Positions 1-5,395 of a stretch of DNA of 5,768 bases are shown here, piece after piece (positions within the stretch are counted from its first letter, which is position 1; each line of letters begins with the position of its first letter). The notes under the pieces are model-generated. The model was not told where the DNA came from. It made no database searches and saw nothing but the letters and a program-made list of their open reading frames with translations. This stretch comes from SW-4-43-9 sp047617985 (lineage in GTDB: Archaea; Nanohalarchaeota; Nanosalinia; Nanosalinales; Nanosalinaceae), in assembly GCA_047617985.1 (NCBI GenBank), contig JBLGBS010000029.1, positions 1-5,768 on the forward strand, in the 5' to 3' direction. The position numbers and the translations under genes are program-made.

Positions 1-167
1 TCCCAGTCCATATCCTGGACCTCGGAAGTCATATCCATCAGGTTCTCCATTTCATCCTGCATAGCTCCCATCTGCCTTCCGATTTTCCATCTAATGTAGA
101 GAAGTACTGCGCCTGTACCGACAACAAAACCGGCGACAAATCCGCCGGCAATCTCGAATAATGTCAT
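1..167 (-). CDS. Small membrane-anchored hypothetical protein (C-terminus cut off by window edge)
   Basis: The minus strand is open from an ATG at 165-167 to the window edge, giving 55 complete codons; the C-terminus lies outside. Residues about 4-24 form one hydrophobic segment rich in Gly (AGGFVAGFVVGTGAVLLYI), followed by a basic stretch (RWKIGRQ) and then a Met- and acid-rich amphipathic helix (MQDEMENLMDM). This suggests a single N-terminal membrane anchor with a cytoplasmic helical, possibly coiled-coil, tail. The start is supported by a TATA-like box centred about 30 bases upstream (192-201), fitting a nearly leaderless transcript. It is divergent from the HIT-like gene and may share its promoter element. 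I do not recognise a family; function unknown. Confidence 0.7.
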   Translation of the reverse strand, partial: MTLFEIAGGFVAGFVVGTGAVLLYIRWKIGRQMGAMQDEMENLMDMTSEVQDMDW

Positions 168-191
168 ACACTGACAGGTTACACTACCACA

Positions 192-201
192 GCTTTAAAG
201 C
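192..201. promoter_or_regulatory. Palindromic TATA-like box between divergent genes
   Basis: GCTTTAAAGC is a perfect 10-bp palindrome in the 64-base gap between divergent genes. Its centre is about 30 bases before the minus-strand ATG at 167 and about 35 before the plus-strand ATG at 232. Either orientation could act as an archaeal TATA box, giving leaders of about 3 and 9 bases. Shared use is inferred from spacing only. Confidence 0.5.
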
Positions 202-231
202 CTGTCGATCAAACACTCAGACAGAAACCGG

Positions 232-891
232 ATGCAGAACACCGCAGGCTTAACGGTTGCAGAGAAAACAGAAAAACCGGAAGATGTCAGGCTGCTTGAA
301 GAACCAGGGGAGACTAATTACAGACTAGAGCAGATACTCCACCATCTCGCTGACGAAAATTTCTCACAACCTATACCACTCGAAACAGGTGAAGAGAAAA
401 AATGTGCGCCGTGCGGTATCTACAGAATACCTTTTGAACAGTCCGAGATGATAGTCGAGGAAACAGATGATTTCTATCTAGTTGACACCGAGGACAGGAA
501 AGGCCATCCGATAAGGAATATGGGAGTAACCAAAGAACATGGAACAGCTCCTGCTGTTGAAGATTCAGTCAAGATGATAGACCGGCTGGTTGATTCCACC
601 GCTAGACAGATCCTTCACGAGTACAAAAACGGCGATCTTGAAAACAGAGAATTCATGCTCTATGGGAGTATGAACTCTTTCTCCGAACACTTCCACTTTG
701 TAGCAAGCGACCTGTACGGAAACGGTGAAGCAGAAGACCTAGACAAGATTCACAGCTACCTCAGATTCGAACATGATGGCACAGAATACAATTTAAACAT
801 GGAAAAAAGCAAGATAAGAGATAGTTTTGGCGAATACCTAGAGAGATGGGCTGAAGAGACTAATATGTTTGAAACCGGACAACAGGTTTAA
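232..891 (+). CDS. Divergent HIT-like (histidine triad) protein
   Basis: This 219-residue acidic protein resembles a HIT-fold nucleotide hydrolase/transferase embedded in longer termini. Residues 58-61 (CAPC) begin a segment like the CxxC start of zinc-type HIT proteins, followed by VEETDDFYLVDT (75-86), then G91-H92 in the place of the usual G-H, and K-E-H103, like the conserved K-x-H. The HIT motif proper would be at 153-159 (HFHFVAS): two of the three alternating histidines are present, H153 and the presumed catalytic H155, but the third is Val157. The spacing C61-H103-H153 is close to that of ordinary HIT proteins. There are about 50 extra residues at the N-terminus and 60 at the C-terminus. 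No signal peptide, so probably cytosolic. Substrate unknown; the family acts on nucleoside phosphoramidates and dinucleotides. The assignment rests on motif order, not on a search. ATG start without Shine-Dalgarno; TATA-like box at 192-201. Confidence 0.6.
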   Translation: MQNTAGLTVAEKTEKPEDVRLLEEPGETNYRLEQILHHLADENFSQPIPLETGEEKKCAPCGIYRIPFEQSEMIVEETDDFYLVDTEDRKGHPIRNMGVTKEHGTAPAVEDSVKMIDRLVDSTARQILHEYKNGDLENREFMLYGSMNSFSEHFHFVASDLYGNGEAEDLDKIHSYLRFEHDGTEYNLNMEKSKIRDSFGEYLERWAEETNMFETGQQV

Positions 892-892
892 C
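886..892 (+). promoter_or_regulatory. TATA-like box overlapping the upstream stop codon
   Basis: GTTTAAC contains the TAA stop (889-891) of the HIT-like gene and is centred exactly 26 bases before the ATG at 915, the spacing expected for a leaderless archaeal gene. Not proven: the two genes, 23 bases apart, could also be cotranscribed. Confidence 0.4.
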
Positions 893-914
893 TATTGAAC
901 TAAAAATTTTTCTT

Positions 915-1115
915 ATGGAGTTAGACAGGAAAACCGGTAAACTACTGGCATTCTTCCTTCTAGTCAATCTTTTATCTGCTGGAGCTGGACTACTTTCAGT
1001 ATACCTGCTCGGTGTTTTACCCGGTTTAGCGATTTTCTCAGTTCTGATAATTGTTTTACCGCTAGCTCTGCAGTATCTGTATCTTTCTAGAGAGAAAGAA
1101 AAATCAACAGAATGA
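915..1115 (+). CDS. Small two-helix membrane protein, function unknown
   Basis: A 66-residue protein with two hydrophobic segments, residues about 10-32 and 36-57, joined by a very short turn around L35-P36-G37. The short N-terminus (MELDRKTGK) and C-terminus (SREKEKSTE) are charged, so a helical hairpin with both ends in the cytoplasm is likely. It has no motif I can name. It starts 23 bases after the HIT-like gene and ends 35 bases before the HENTH-motif gene, so the three may belong to one transcription unit, although TATA-like boxes precede each. The coding frame is supported by the clear hydrophobic pattern and tight fit between neighbours; the opposite-strand frame here has no such pattern. 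Confidence 0.75.
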   Translation: MELDRKTGKLLAFFLLVNLLSAGAGLLSVYLLGVLPGLAIFSVLIIVLPLALQYLYLSREKEKSTE

Positions 1116-1121
1116 GCTATG

Positions 1122-1132
1122 AATAAAAAAAT
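1122..1132 (+). promoter_or_regulatory. TATA-like box for the HENTH-motif gene
   Basis: AATAAAAAAAT is centred about 24 bases before the ATG at 1151, in the 35-base gap after the membrane protein gene. Spacing suits a leaderless or near-leaderless transcript. No Shine-Dalgarno is present before 1151. Confidence 0.45.
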
Positions 1133-1150
1133 CGGAGCAGAATATAACAT

Positions 1151-2923
1151 ATGGTTCCACCTCTGGAAAGCCAGATAAAAAGGCTTGAAACCAATCTTTC
1201 TTCTGAACTGGGCCAGGCACGCAGCTATCACTCTGACTTAATCGAGAATCTCGAAGAAATTAACCATGAATACGAAGAGCAGATACCTGAAAGCCCAAGC
1301 ATTCCATTAGTTGTTGGAACCTACTCTAAAAGATGGAGCAAAATTATGAGGAAGAAAGCTCCTGAAATAAAGCTGATCGCTCTATCACTTGCATACCAGG
1401 CTGAAAAAGAGTCAAAGAAAAACTTGATCCTAGAAATACAGGAGACCAGTAAAGAATTATCAACTATAAAGAAGCTAACTGTAAAATTTCTGAAAAATTA
1501 CGAGGTAAGCATTGAGAAAATAGATAGTGCGGCAGGAACAACATACTATCCTGTTCATCCTGGAGACACCGGTGCTTTAGCGTTCAAAACCCTGCCTAGC
1601 GATGTCTTGAAAGACTGGCAGCTAGATAATCCTCCTGAAATAATCGATCCCATAATGGAGTTAATTGCGGAAGATGTAACAGACCCGAACTTCTATATAA
1701 ATAGCAAATCCGGCTACGACTATCTAGAAGCGTTAATTCTCCATGAAAACACTCACGCCTACATAAAGTCGAAGCTTGGCGGAAATCTCGGCTATAAATC
1801 AATCGACGAAGCAGCTGCACAGGCTGTTTCTGGACTTATTTCTGGTGAGATAGACTATGCTCGTCTTGAAACCCGGATTGAACACTACAGGGATAACTCA
1901 CAGTCCTACAGTAGACAGGAACTCCAGTTCTGGAGAGAGGTCTTTATCAGGTATGCTGAAAAGTTTGAAACCAAACCTCAGAAAATCTACAACATCCGGA
2001 AAGCAGCTGTCAAAGCATGTAGAACGAGAAGAAAGCGACAGCTTACACCTGAAATGTTTTACAAAACCCCTTTTATCGAAAAATTGGAACTTACAGAGAT
2101 GGTTTTAGGCCGAGATGTTACCGAACTTCAGCAGCTCTGGGAAACTGTAGGCCATCTTGAAGAAGCGGAGAAAAAATGTTTCCACAGTCTTGTGATTCTT
2201 GACATACTTTCCGAAGAGGTAATGGAGGATCAAATTCAACAAGTTGACAACCAGATCAAATCAGGTTTTCTAAGAGGTATCAAAAACTTGATACCGAACT
2301 CAGAAAGTCAAGAAAAATATCTGGCTGGTATAGCCGGTAAAACCGAATCAGAAGAGGAGGAAAGGGAAAGATTTCTGTTCGATATTCAGAAACTAGAAAA
2401 ATCAATAGAGGAACTGAAATCAATACTTAACACCGGAGAACTTAACAAAAACGAGAAGAGAGCCCTGAAAACATTTATAGAAAACCTGGAGAAAGTTATC
2501 GAACTTTACAGTCAGGAAAACAAGGTTGCGACAAAATACAACCAAAAATTCACTGAAAAATACGATGAAGATGCCGAAAAAATAGGTGAGTGGATAAGGG
2601 AAAGAACCGGCAACCCCAAGCAAACAGATTCTGTAAGACTAGGAAAAAATATTGAAACCAATCTTGAGAGAATAGTTGAAGACTACGAACTCGTGATCAA
2701 TACAGGCCTAGATTACACACAGCAAATGCTGGACTTGATGGAGGAAATCTACCAGGAAGAAGAACAGCTAGAAGAAATATTCAGAAAACACAAAGATAGG
2801 AAAGACTACCAGAACATAGAGTTTCTCGAAAGAAAAACTAAGGAACTATTCAAAATACTGGAAGATTCTGAAGAGAGACTAGAAGAAGCTAAAGACGAGA
2901 TCGAGCAAGCTAAATTAGTTTAG
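1151..2923 (+). CDS. Putative HExxH zinc metallopeptidase with long coiled-coil tail
   Basis: A 590-residue protein and the largest gene here. Residues 198-202 read HENTH, an HExxH zinc-peptidase motif in a typical setting (hydrophobic ALIL before, AYIK after). E220, in the sequence SIDEAAAQAV, lies 18 residues after H202 and fits a gluzincin-type third zinc ligand. A helical N-terminal region (1-125) precedes it; a basic patch (RTRRKRQ, 291-297) follows the core. From about 395 to the end the protein is mostly charged heptad-like helix, with likely coiled coils near 400-470 and 500-588. There is no signal peptide or membrane segment, so it is probably cytosolic. The start is fixed: an in-frame TAA sits two codons upstream (1145-1147) and the next Met is residue 66. 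I do not recognise the family; peptidase activity is inferred from motif only. A scaffold with a zinc site is the main alternative. The preceding membrane protein might be a partner, but only adjacency suggests it. Confidence 0.8.
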   Translation: MVPPLESQIKRLETNLSSELGQARSYHSDLIENLEEINHEYEEQIPESPSIPLVVGTYSKRWSKIMRKKAPEIKLIALSLAYQAEKESKKNLILEIQETSKELSTIKKLTVKFLKNYEVSIEKIDSAAGTTYYPVHPGDTGALAFKTLPSDVLKDWQLDNPPEIIDPIMELIAEDVTDPNFYINSKSGYDYLEALILHENTHAYIKSKLGGNLGYKSIDEAAAQAVSGLISGEIDYARLETRIEHYRDNSQSYSRQELQFWREVFIRYAEKFETKPQKIYNIRKAAVKACRTRRKRQLTPEMFYKTPFIEKLELTEMVLGRDVTELQQLWETVGHLEEAEKKCFHSLVILDILSEEVMEDQIQQVDNQIKSGFLRGIKNLIPNSESQEKYLAGIAGKTESEEEERERFLFDIQKLEKSIEELKSILNTGELNKNEKRALKTFIENLEKVIELYSQENKVATKYNQKFTEKYDEDAEKIGEWIRERTGNPKQTDSVRLGKNIETNLERIVEDYELVINTGLDYTQQMLDLMEEIYQEEEQLEEIFRKHKDRKDYQNIEFLERKTKELFKILEDSEERLEEAKDEIEQAKLV

Positions 2924-2949
2924 ATAAGAATTTAGAATAAATAGAAGGT
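2924..2949 (-). terminator. T-rich tract after tRNA-Ala
   Basis: Read on the minus strand, the 26 bases after the tRNA 3' end are pyrimidine- and T-rich (CTTCTATTTATTC) with no hairpin, as in many archaeal terminators. The longest T run is only three, so support is weak. Confidence 0.25.
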
Positions 2950-3023
2950 TGGACTCTCCGGGATTTGAACCCGGGGCCTCCTCCATGCCAAGGAGGTGTT
3001 CTGCCAAGCTGAACTAAGAGCCC
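2950..3023 (-). tRNA. tRNA-Ala(GGC)
   Basis: The minus strand folds into a full cloverleaf. The acceptor stem pairs GGGCTCT with AGAGTCC, with a G3:U70 wobble, the classic alanine identity pair. The D arm is GTTC/GAAC with loop AGCTTGGCA (G18-G19 present). The anticodon arm is CCTCC/GGAGG around loop TTGGCAT, giving anticodon GGC, which reads GCC and GCU. The T arm is CCGGG/CCCGG with loop TTCAAAT. The discriminator is A73 (base 2950). CCA is not encoded (the next bases read ACC), so it must be added after transcription. No intron is present. G15 and C48 can form the Levitt pair. Confidence 0.97.
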
Positions 3024-3050
3024 TTTCTATCTCAGTTTTTTGAACAAACT

Positions 3051-3060
3051 CTTTTTAATT
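3051..3060 (-). promoter_or_regulatory. TATA-like box for tRNA-Ala
   Basis: On the minus strand this reads AATTAAAAAG, centred about 32 bases before the first tRNA base at 3023. With archaeal spacing, transcription would start a few bases before the mature 5' end, leaving a short leader for RNase P. Confidence 0.5.
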
Positions 3061-3097
3061 GAATATGGATTTGTCAGCTCCCTCCAAAACCAATTAA

Positions 3098-3112
3098 TTA
3101 CGAAAATCGTAA
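3098..3112. promoter_or_regulatory. Operator-like palindrome, distal site (possible Lrp-family site)
   Basis: TTACGA-AAA-TCGTAA is a perfect inverted repeat with 6-bp arms around 3 bases. It lies about 41-48 bases upstream of the TATA box at 3146-3153 and between that promoter and the tRNA promoter. The core ACGA-N3-TCGT matches my recollection of the 15-bp consensus for Ptr2, an Lrp-family activator of Methanocaldococcus jannaschii. Binding here is inferred. Confidence 0.6.
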
Positions 3113-3128
3113 CTATAACAACATATAT

Positions 3129-3143
3129 TTATGATATTCGTAA
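3129..3143. promoter_or_regulatory. Operator-like near-palindrome, TATA-proximal site
   Basis: TTATGA-TAT-TCGTAA repeats the distal site's layout, with one arm base changed (C to T). Its centre (3136) is 31 bp from the distal centre (3105), about three helical turns, so both would face the same side of DNA. It ends two bases before the TATA box and so covers the usual TFB-recognition position. A bound protein could either block or help TFB/TBP. Confidence 0.55.
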
Positions 3144-3145
3144 TA

Positions 3146-3153
3146 TTTATAAG
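3146..3153 (+). promoter_or_regulatory. TATA box of the first small acidic gene
   Basis: TTTATAAG is the best TATA box in the window, centred 26-27 bases before the ATG at 3176. It decides the start: an in-frame ATG at 3131 lies upstream of this box and would not be transcribed. Confidence 0.7.
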
Positions 3154-3175
3154 TTTTTCTTGCCATATTACTGTT

Positions 3176-3478
3176 ATGACTGAACTACTTGAACCTGGAG
3201 AAAGCCGACTTGAAGATGTAAATCTTGAAGGAGTACAGACTGTCGGCCATTCAAGCTTCCAAGCTAGAGGCACTGTAACCTACAATGGAGAAGAATACAG
3301 TTTGACAGTAACTGACACAGGAGACAGTGTTAGAATAAGAGCAGCCTCTGAGGAAGAAGTATATCTCACAAACCTTGACGAAAACCTAGATAGAAACGAT
3401 ATTAGATACGGTTTTGAAGAATTAATCCGTGAAACCGAAATGGATCTAGCATACACCAACAAACAATCCGTAGTTTAA
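3176..3478 (+). CDS. Small acidic orphan protein, first of a pair
   Basis: A 100-residue acidic protein of unknown function, read from the ATG at 3176. An upstream in-frame ATG at 3131 exists, but it precedes the TATA box (3146-3153), and the extra 15 residues (rich in I, F, S) would be untranslated promoter; they should not be taken for a signal peptide. The body has short beta-like stretches (ARGTVTYNGEEYSLTVTD, then DSVRIRAA and EEVYLT), followed by an acidic helix (DIRYGFEELIRETEMDL), suggesting a small beta-sheet domain with a C-terminal helix. No catalytic motif or cysteine is seen. It precedes another small acidic gene by about 20 bases and is controlled by the only promoter here with two operator-like sites. 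I do not recognise the family. Confidence 0.75.
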   Translation: MTELLEPGESRLEDVNLEGVQTVGHSSFQARGTVTYNGEEYSLTVTDTGDSVRIRAASEEEVYLTNLDENLDRNDIRYGFEELIRETEMDLAYTNKQSVV

Positions 3479-3480
3479 AC
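3473..3480 (+). promoter_or_regulatory. TATA-like palindrome overlapping the upstream stop codon
   Basis: GTTTAAAC includes the TAA stop (3476-3478) of the first small acidic gene. Its centre is 23-24 bases before the ATG at 3500, slightly short for a leaderless start but usable. The pair may instead be simply cotranscribed. Confidence 0.3.
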
Positions 3481-3499
3481 CAAAACCGAACCCGTGAAA

Positions 3500-3844
3500 A
3501 TGAAAACCGAACTTGTAAGCCGCTCAATTCAGGATGGAGAAGAATACCTCAACTTTGATCTAGAAGCAGGTGAAACCTATCCTGCCCGGATAAGAGTCAG
3601 TGAAAACCATCTTGAAGTAATTGTAGGCGAGAGCTTCGAATACTGGGAGAACGACAATATTTCACGCAAGAAATTGACCTCCGAGTATGAAAACAGCTTC
3701 TACATCGAAGAAGATATGGACATCCACGAAGTACGGGAAAGACACGGAGAACTTTTTGAAAGGTATTCAGACCAGGTAACCGAGTTTATGGAAAACCAGA
3801 ATAATTCCGAACCATTAAACCAAGTAAGAGCTGCACTGGACTGA
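3500..3844 (+). CDS. Small acidic orphan protein, second of a pair
   Basis: A 114-residue acidic protein of unknown function, read from ATG 3500. A GTG two codons earlier (3494) would add two residues; ATG is preferred for codon type and distance from the TATA-like GTTTAAAC. The N-terminal half has beta-like strands (ETYPARIRVSENHLEVIVGE), the middle is acidic, and the C-terminal half is helical (DIHEVRERHGELFERYSDQV). The order, strands and then a helix beginning with DI and containing EL, loosely recalls the preceding protein, but the similarity is too weak to call them paralogues. It follows its neighbour by 21 bases on the same strand, so a two-gene unit under the operator-bearing promoter is likely. 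No signal peptide, membrane segment or catalytic motif is seen. Confidence 0.7.
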   Translation: MKTELVSRSIQDGEEYLNFDLEAGETYPARIRVSENHLEVIVGESFEYWENDNISRKKLTSEYENSFYIEEDMDIHEVRERHGELFERYSDQVTEFMENQNNSEPLNQVRAALD

Positions 3845-3902
3845 GGTGAAGAATATTCTATTGAGCGAGATCTGTCAGGCACTAACTGAAAGAGAAAACA
3901 GT

Positions 3903-4307
3903 CTATAAACGCCGCTGTTTTAACACAGTATATGTTTTTGTTTCTTCAACACCTTCGATCTCTCTAACCTTATCCAGAACTTGGTTTATCCTTTCATTGT
4001 TCGCTCTTTCAAACTCTACTATAAGATCGTACTCTCCTGCAACCTCATTTATCGCCATATCTTCAGGAAATTCCTTAAGAACCTGATCGATACCAGAGTT
4101 AGTGGAGAGTTTCACCATTACGATAGCCTTTGCCGCTGTTGAACCTAACTCTACTGTAAAACGATCTATGACACCATCTTCCTTCATATCTTGGACGCGT
4201 CTCCTTACCGTTCCTTCGGAAACATTTAACTCATCAGCTATATCTGTGAAAGATGCTCTACCATCTTCCTTTAGAATTTCCAATATCCTACGATTTTTCC
4301 GATCCAT
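3903..4307 (-). CDS. Lrp/AsnC-family transcriptional regulator
   Basis: A 134-residue regulator of the feast/famine (Lrp/AsnC) family. Residues 1-50 form the AsnC-type winged helix-turn-helix: MDRKNRRILEILKEDGRAS, then TDIADELNVSEGTVRRRV as helix-turn-helix, and DGVIDRF as wing. Residues about 58-134 form the RAM effector/oligomerisation domain, including its G-x-YD hallmark (GEYDLIVEFE, 91-100). The family forms dimers and octamers on palindromic DNA and often responds to amino acids; the ligand here is unknown. The frame stays open upstream to an ATG at 4361, but ATG 4307 is chosen because family members begin this way, a TATA-like box sits 26 bases upstream, and the longer form would overlap the phosphoesterase gene. 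It is slightly short for the family (about 140-165), but both domains are complete. It may control the operator pair at 3098-3143. Confidence 0.92.
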   Translation of the reverse strand: MDRKNRRILEILKEDGRASFTDIADELNVSEGTVRRRVQDMKEDGVIDRFTVELGSTAAKAIVMVKLSTNSGIDQVLKEFPEDMAINEVAGEYDLIVEFERANNERINQVLDKVREIEGVEETKTYTVLKQRRL

Positions 4308-4329
4308 ACGAACAATTTCAATCTCCGAT

Positions 4330-4336
4330 CTTAAAC
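4330..4336 (-). promoter_or_regulatory. TATA-like box of the Lrp/AsnC gene
   Basis: On the minus strand it reads GTTTAAG, centred exactly 26 bases before the ATG at 4307 and within the 43-base gap after the phosphoesterase gene. It supports the shorter start. I see no copy of the TCGTAA-type palindrome here, so autoregulation through that site is not supported. Confidence 0.55.
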
Positions 4337-4350
4337 ATTTCCGGGTTTTT

Positions 4351-4980
4351 TCACTCGACAAGATCCACTATCTCAATACTCTCGACTCCGCCTTCATCAC
4401 CGATAGTTACAGAAAACGCCTTACCGGTTTCTTCGGCCGCAGCGTTCAGAACCGGGACGCCCAGAAGCTCTCTTTCACCGAAATCCTCATGGACATGACC
4501 GTTCATCCAGAGAGCAGGCTTCTCCTTGATTATAAGTTCACGGAACTGTTCAAACCCTATCCTTCTTCCCGAATGGATTCTGTCCCCGATTTTATGCGGC
4601 GGGTAATGGGAACCAATAATTACCTTGGAAGAATCCCCATGATCCTCTATAAGATCTGTAACTTTCTGCTTGATATCATCAGGGAAATCCCCGCCAATCA
4701 AAATTAACAGGTATTCTTCATCTATATCTGCCTCAACAAAATTATAGACAGGTACTTCGCCGTCTAAGAACTCGTTGCTGAACATCATATCCCTGTTACC
4801 GGTACAGCCGAGTGCAGGAATATCAACCCGGTTAAAAAGCTCTTCTGCGTAATCCTCGCTCATATAATCTCCAAGGTTGACATAGATGTCGTAATCCCCA
4901 TTTTCAATCTCTTTAACCGTTGCCTCAAGAAGATCTTCTTTTTGATGGTAGTCGCTGGTTACAAGCATTTTAAGTGACAT
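4351..4980 (-). CDS. Calcineurin-like metallophosphoesterase
   Basis: A 209-residue cytosolic phosphoesterase with the full set of two-metal-site motifs in order: D10-x-H12 (SDYHQ), G37-D38 (NLGDYM), G61-N62-R-D64 (TGNRD), H125 (GSHYPPH), and G161-H162-x-H164 (NGHVHE). These residues bind two divalent metals and hydrolyse phosphomono- or diesters. The GNxD form is seen in MJ0936/YfcE-like and Icc-like archaeal phosphoesterases; the exact subfamily and substrate cannot be told from sequence alone. The size is typical of a stand-alone domain. The ATG at 4980 is favoured over the Met four codons in because a TATA-like box lies 26 bases before it. It sits between the AhpD-like and Lrp genes, with gaps of 45 and 43 bases; its stop is TGA. 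Confidence 0.93.
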   Translation of the reverse strand: MSLKMLVTSDYHQKEDLLEATVKEIENGDYDIYVNLGDYMSEDYAEELFNRVDIPALGCTGNRDMMFSNEFLDGEVPVYNFVEADIDEEYLLILIGGDFPDDIKQKVTDLIEDHGDSSKVIIGSHYPPHKIGDRIHSGRRIGFEQFRELIIKEKPALWMNGHVHEDFGERELLGVPVLNAAAEETGKAFSVTIGDEGGVESIEIVDLVE

Positions 4981-5001
4981 AGAGATAGTAACCGTTCAAA
5001 G

Positions 5002-5009
5002 TCTTAAAA
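5002..5009 (-). promoter_or_regulatory. TATA-like box of the metallophosphoesterase gene
   Basis: On the minus strand it reads TTTTAAGA, centred 25-26 bases before the ATG at 4980. It resembles the Lrp gene's box and supports leaderless expression and the upstream Met as the start. Confidence 0.55.
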
Positions 5010-5025
5010 GCACATCGGATTCTTT

Positions 5026-5349
5026 TTACTCCTCTGAATGCTCCAAGGCCTCTAGCCCATAACTCATGGTAGCGCCAGCTCTAACCTGTGAAGCAATCTG
5101 GATTACATGAGCCACTTCTTTCTCCGACGCTCCGTGTTTCATCGCTTTCTGGCCGTGTGTATGAACGCAGTACTGGCACTGGGTCGAAGCCGCTGCAGCA
5201 AGACCAAGCAGTTCTCTCATCTTGTCGTCGAAAACCGATTCGTCCTGTATAGACTCTTTCCAGTCCTTGTACTCTGACATCATTTCCTCCGAGTTTTCAC
5301 GGAACTTTTTCGCAGATTGCATGTGGTCGTCGTCAAAAGGTGAAGACAT
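5026..5349 (-). CDS. AhpD-like / carboxymuconolactone decarboxylase family protein
   Basis: A 107-residue all-helical protein of the AhpD-like/CMD family. The core is RELLGLAAAAS (45-55) followed by C58-Q-Y-C61-V-H-T-H65, the family's redox CxxC with its partner histidine; E46 matches the conserved acidic residue of the proton relay. Then comes a typical G-A-S-E-K-E-V helix (73-79). In AhpD this centre reduces peroxiredoxin or handles peroxides; other CMD members act in different thiol chemistry, so the substrate is open. No peroxiredoxin or AhpC gene is visible nearby. The length fits a single-domain CMD protein, which normally oligomerises. The start at 5349 is supported by a TATA-like box 29 bases upstream; an internal Met10 is possible but less well placed. 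Confidence 0.92.
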   Translation of the reverse strand: MSSPFDDDHMQSAKKFRENSEEMMSEYKDWKESIQDESVFDDKMRELLGLAAAASTQCQYCVHTHGQKAMKHGASEKEVAHVIQIASQVRAGATMSYGLEALEHSEE

Positions 5350-5374
5350 AATAGAAGAAAGTTAGAAGAACTGG

Positions 5375-5383
5375 AATAAAAAA
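5375..5383 (-). promoter_or_regulatory. T-run serving as TATA-like box and possible terminator
   Basis: The minus strand reads TTTTTTATT, centred 29 bases before the ATG at 5349. The same T6 run, 13 bases past the stop of the upstream gene (5396), has the look of an archaeal oligo-T terminator, so one stretch may end one transcript and start the next. Both roles are inferred. Confidence 0.4.
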
Positions 5384-5395
5384 GAGAAAGTAAAG

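Noticed and set aside
1119..1178. Short 19-residue reading frame starting just before the HENTH-motif gene
   Set aside because: Its start lies in or next to the TATA-like A-rich stretch and it overlaps the next gene out of frame; nothing supports translation.
860..1231. 123-codon minus-strand open frame
   Set aside because: It lies antisense to the membrane protein gene and the ends of both neighbours, is rich in Arg, Ser and Lys unlike the acidic proteins here, and lacks any motif.
2950..3023. tRNA-Ala as an integration (att) site for a mobile element
   Set aside because: No integrase gene is visible, and I found no second copy of the tRNA 3' end within the window.
3850..3859. AGAATATTCT palindrome between convergent genes
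   Set aside because: A single 10-bp palindrome with no loop or T run; not convincing as a terminator or operator.
3280..3882. Two 60-codon minus-strand open frames (3280-3462 and 3700-3882)
   Set aside because: Both are antisense to the small acidic genes, Ser/Arg-rich, and without a TATA-like box at suitable distance.
4308..4361. 18-residue N-terminal extension of the Lrp/AsnC protein
   Set aside because: It would place the start upstream of the TATA-like box, overlap the phosphoesterase gene by 11 bases, and add residues absent from typical family members.
4102..4707. 201-codon plus-strand open frame
   Set aside because: It runs antisense through the Lrp/AsnC and metallophosphoesterase genes, both secure by motif; its product is Ser/Arg-rich and unlike a real protein of this genome.
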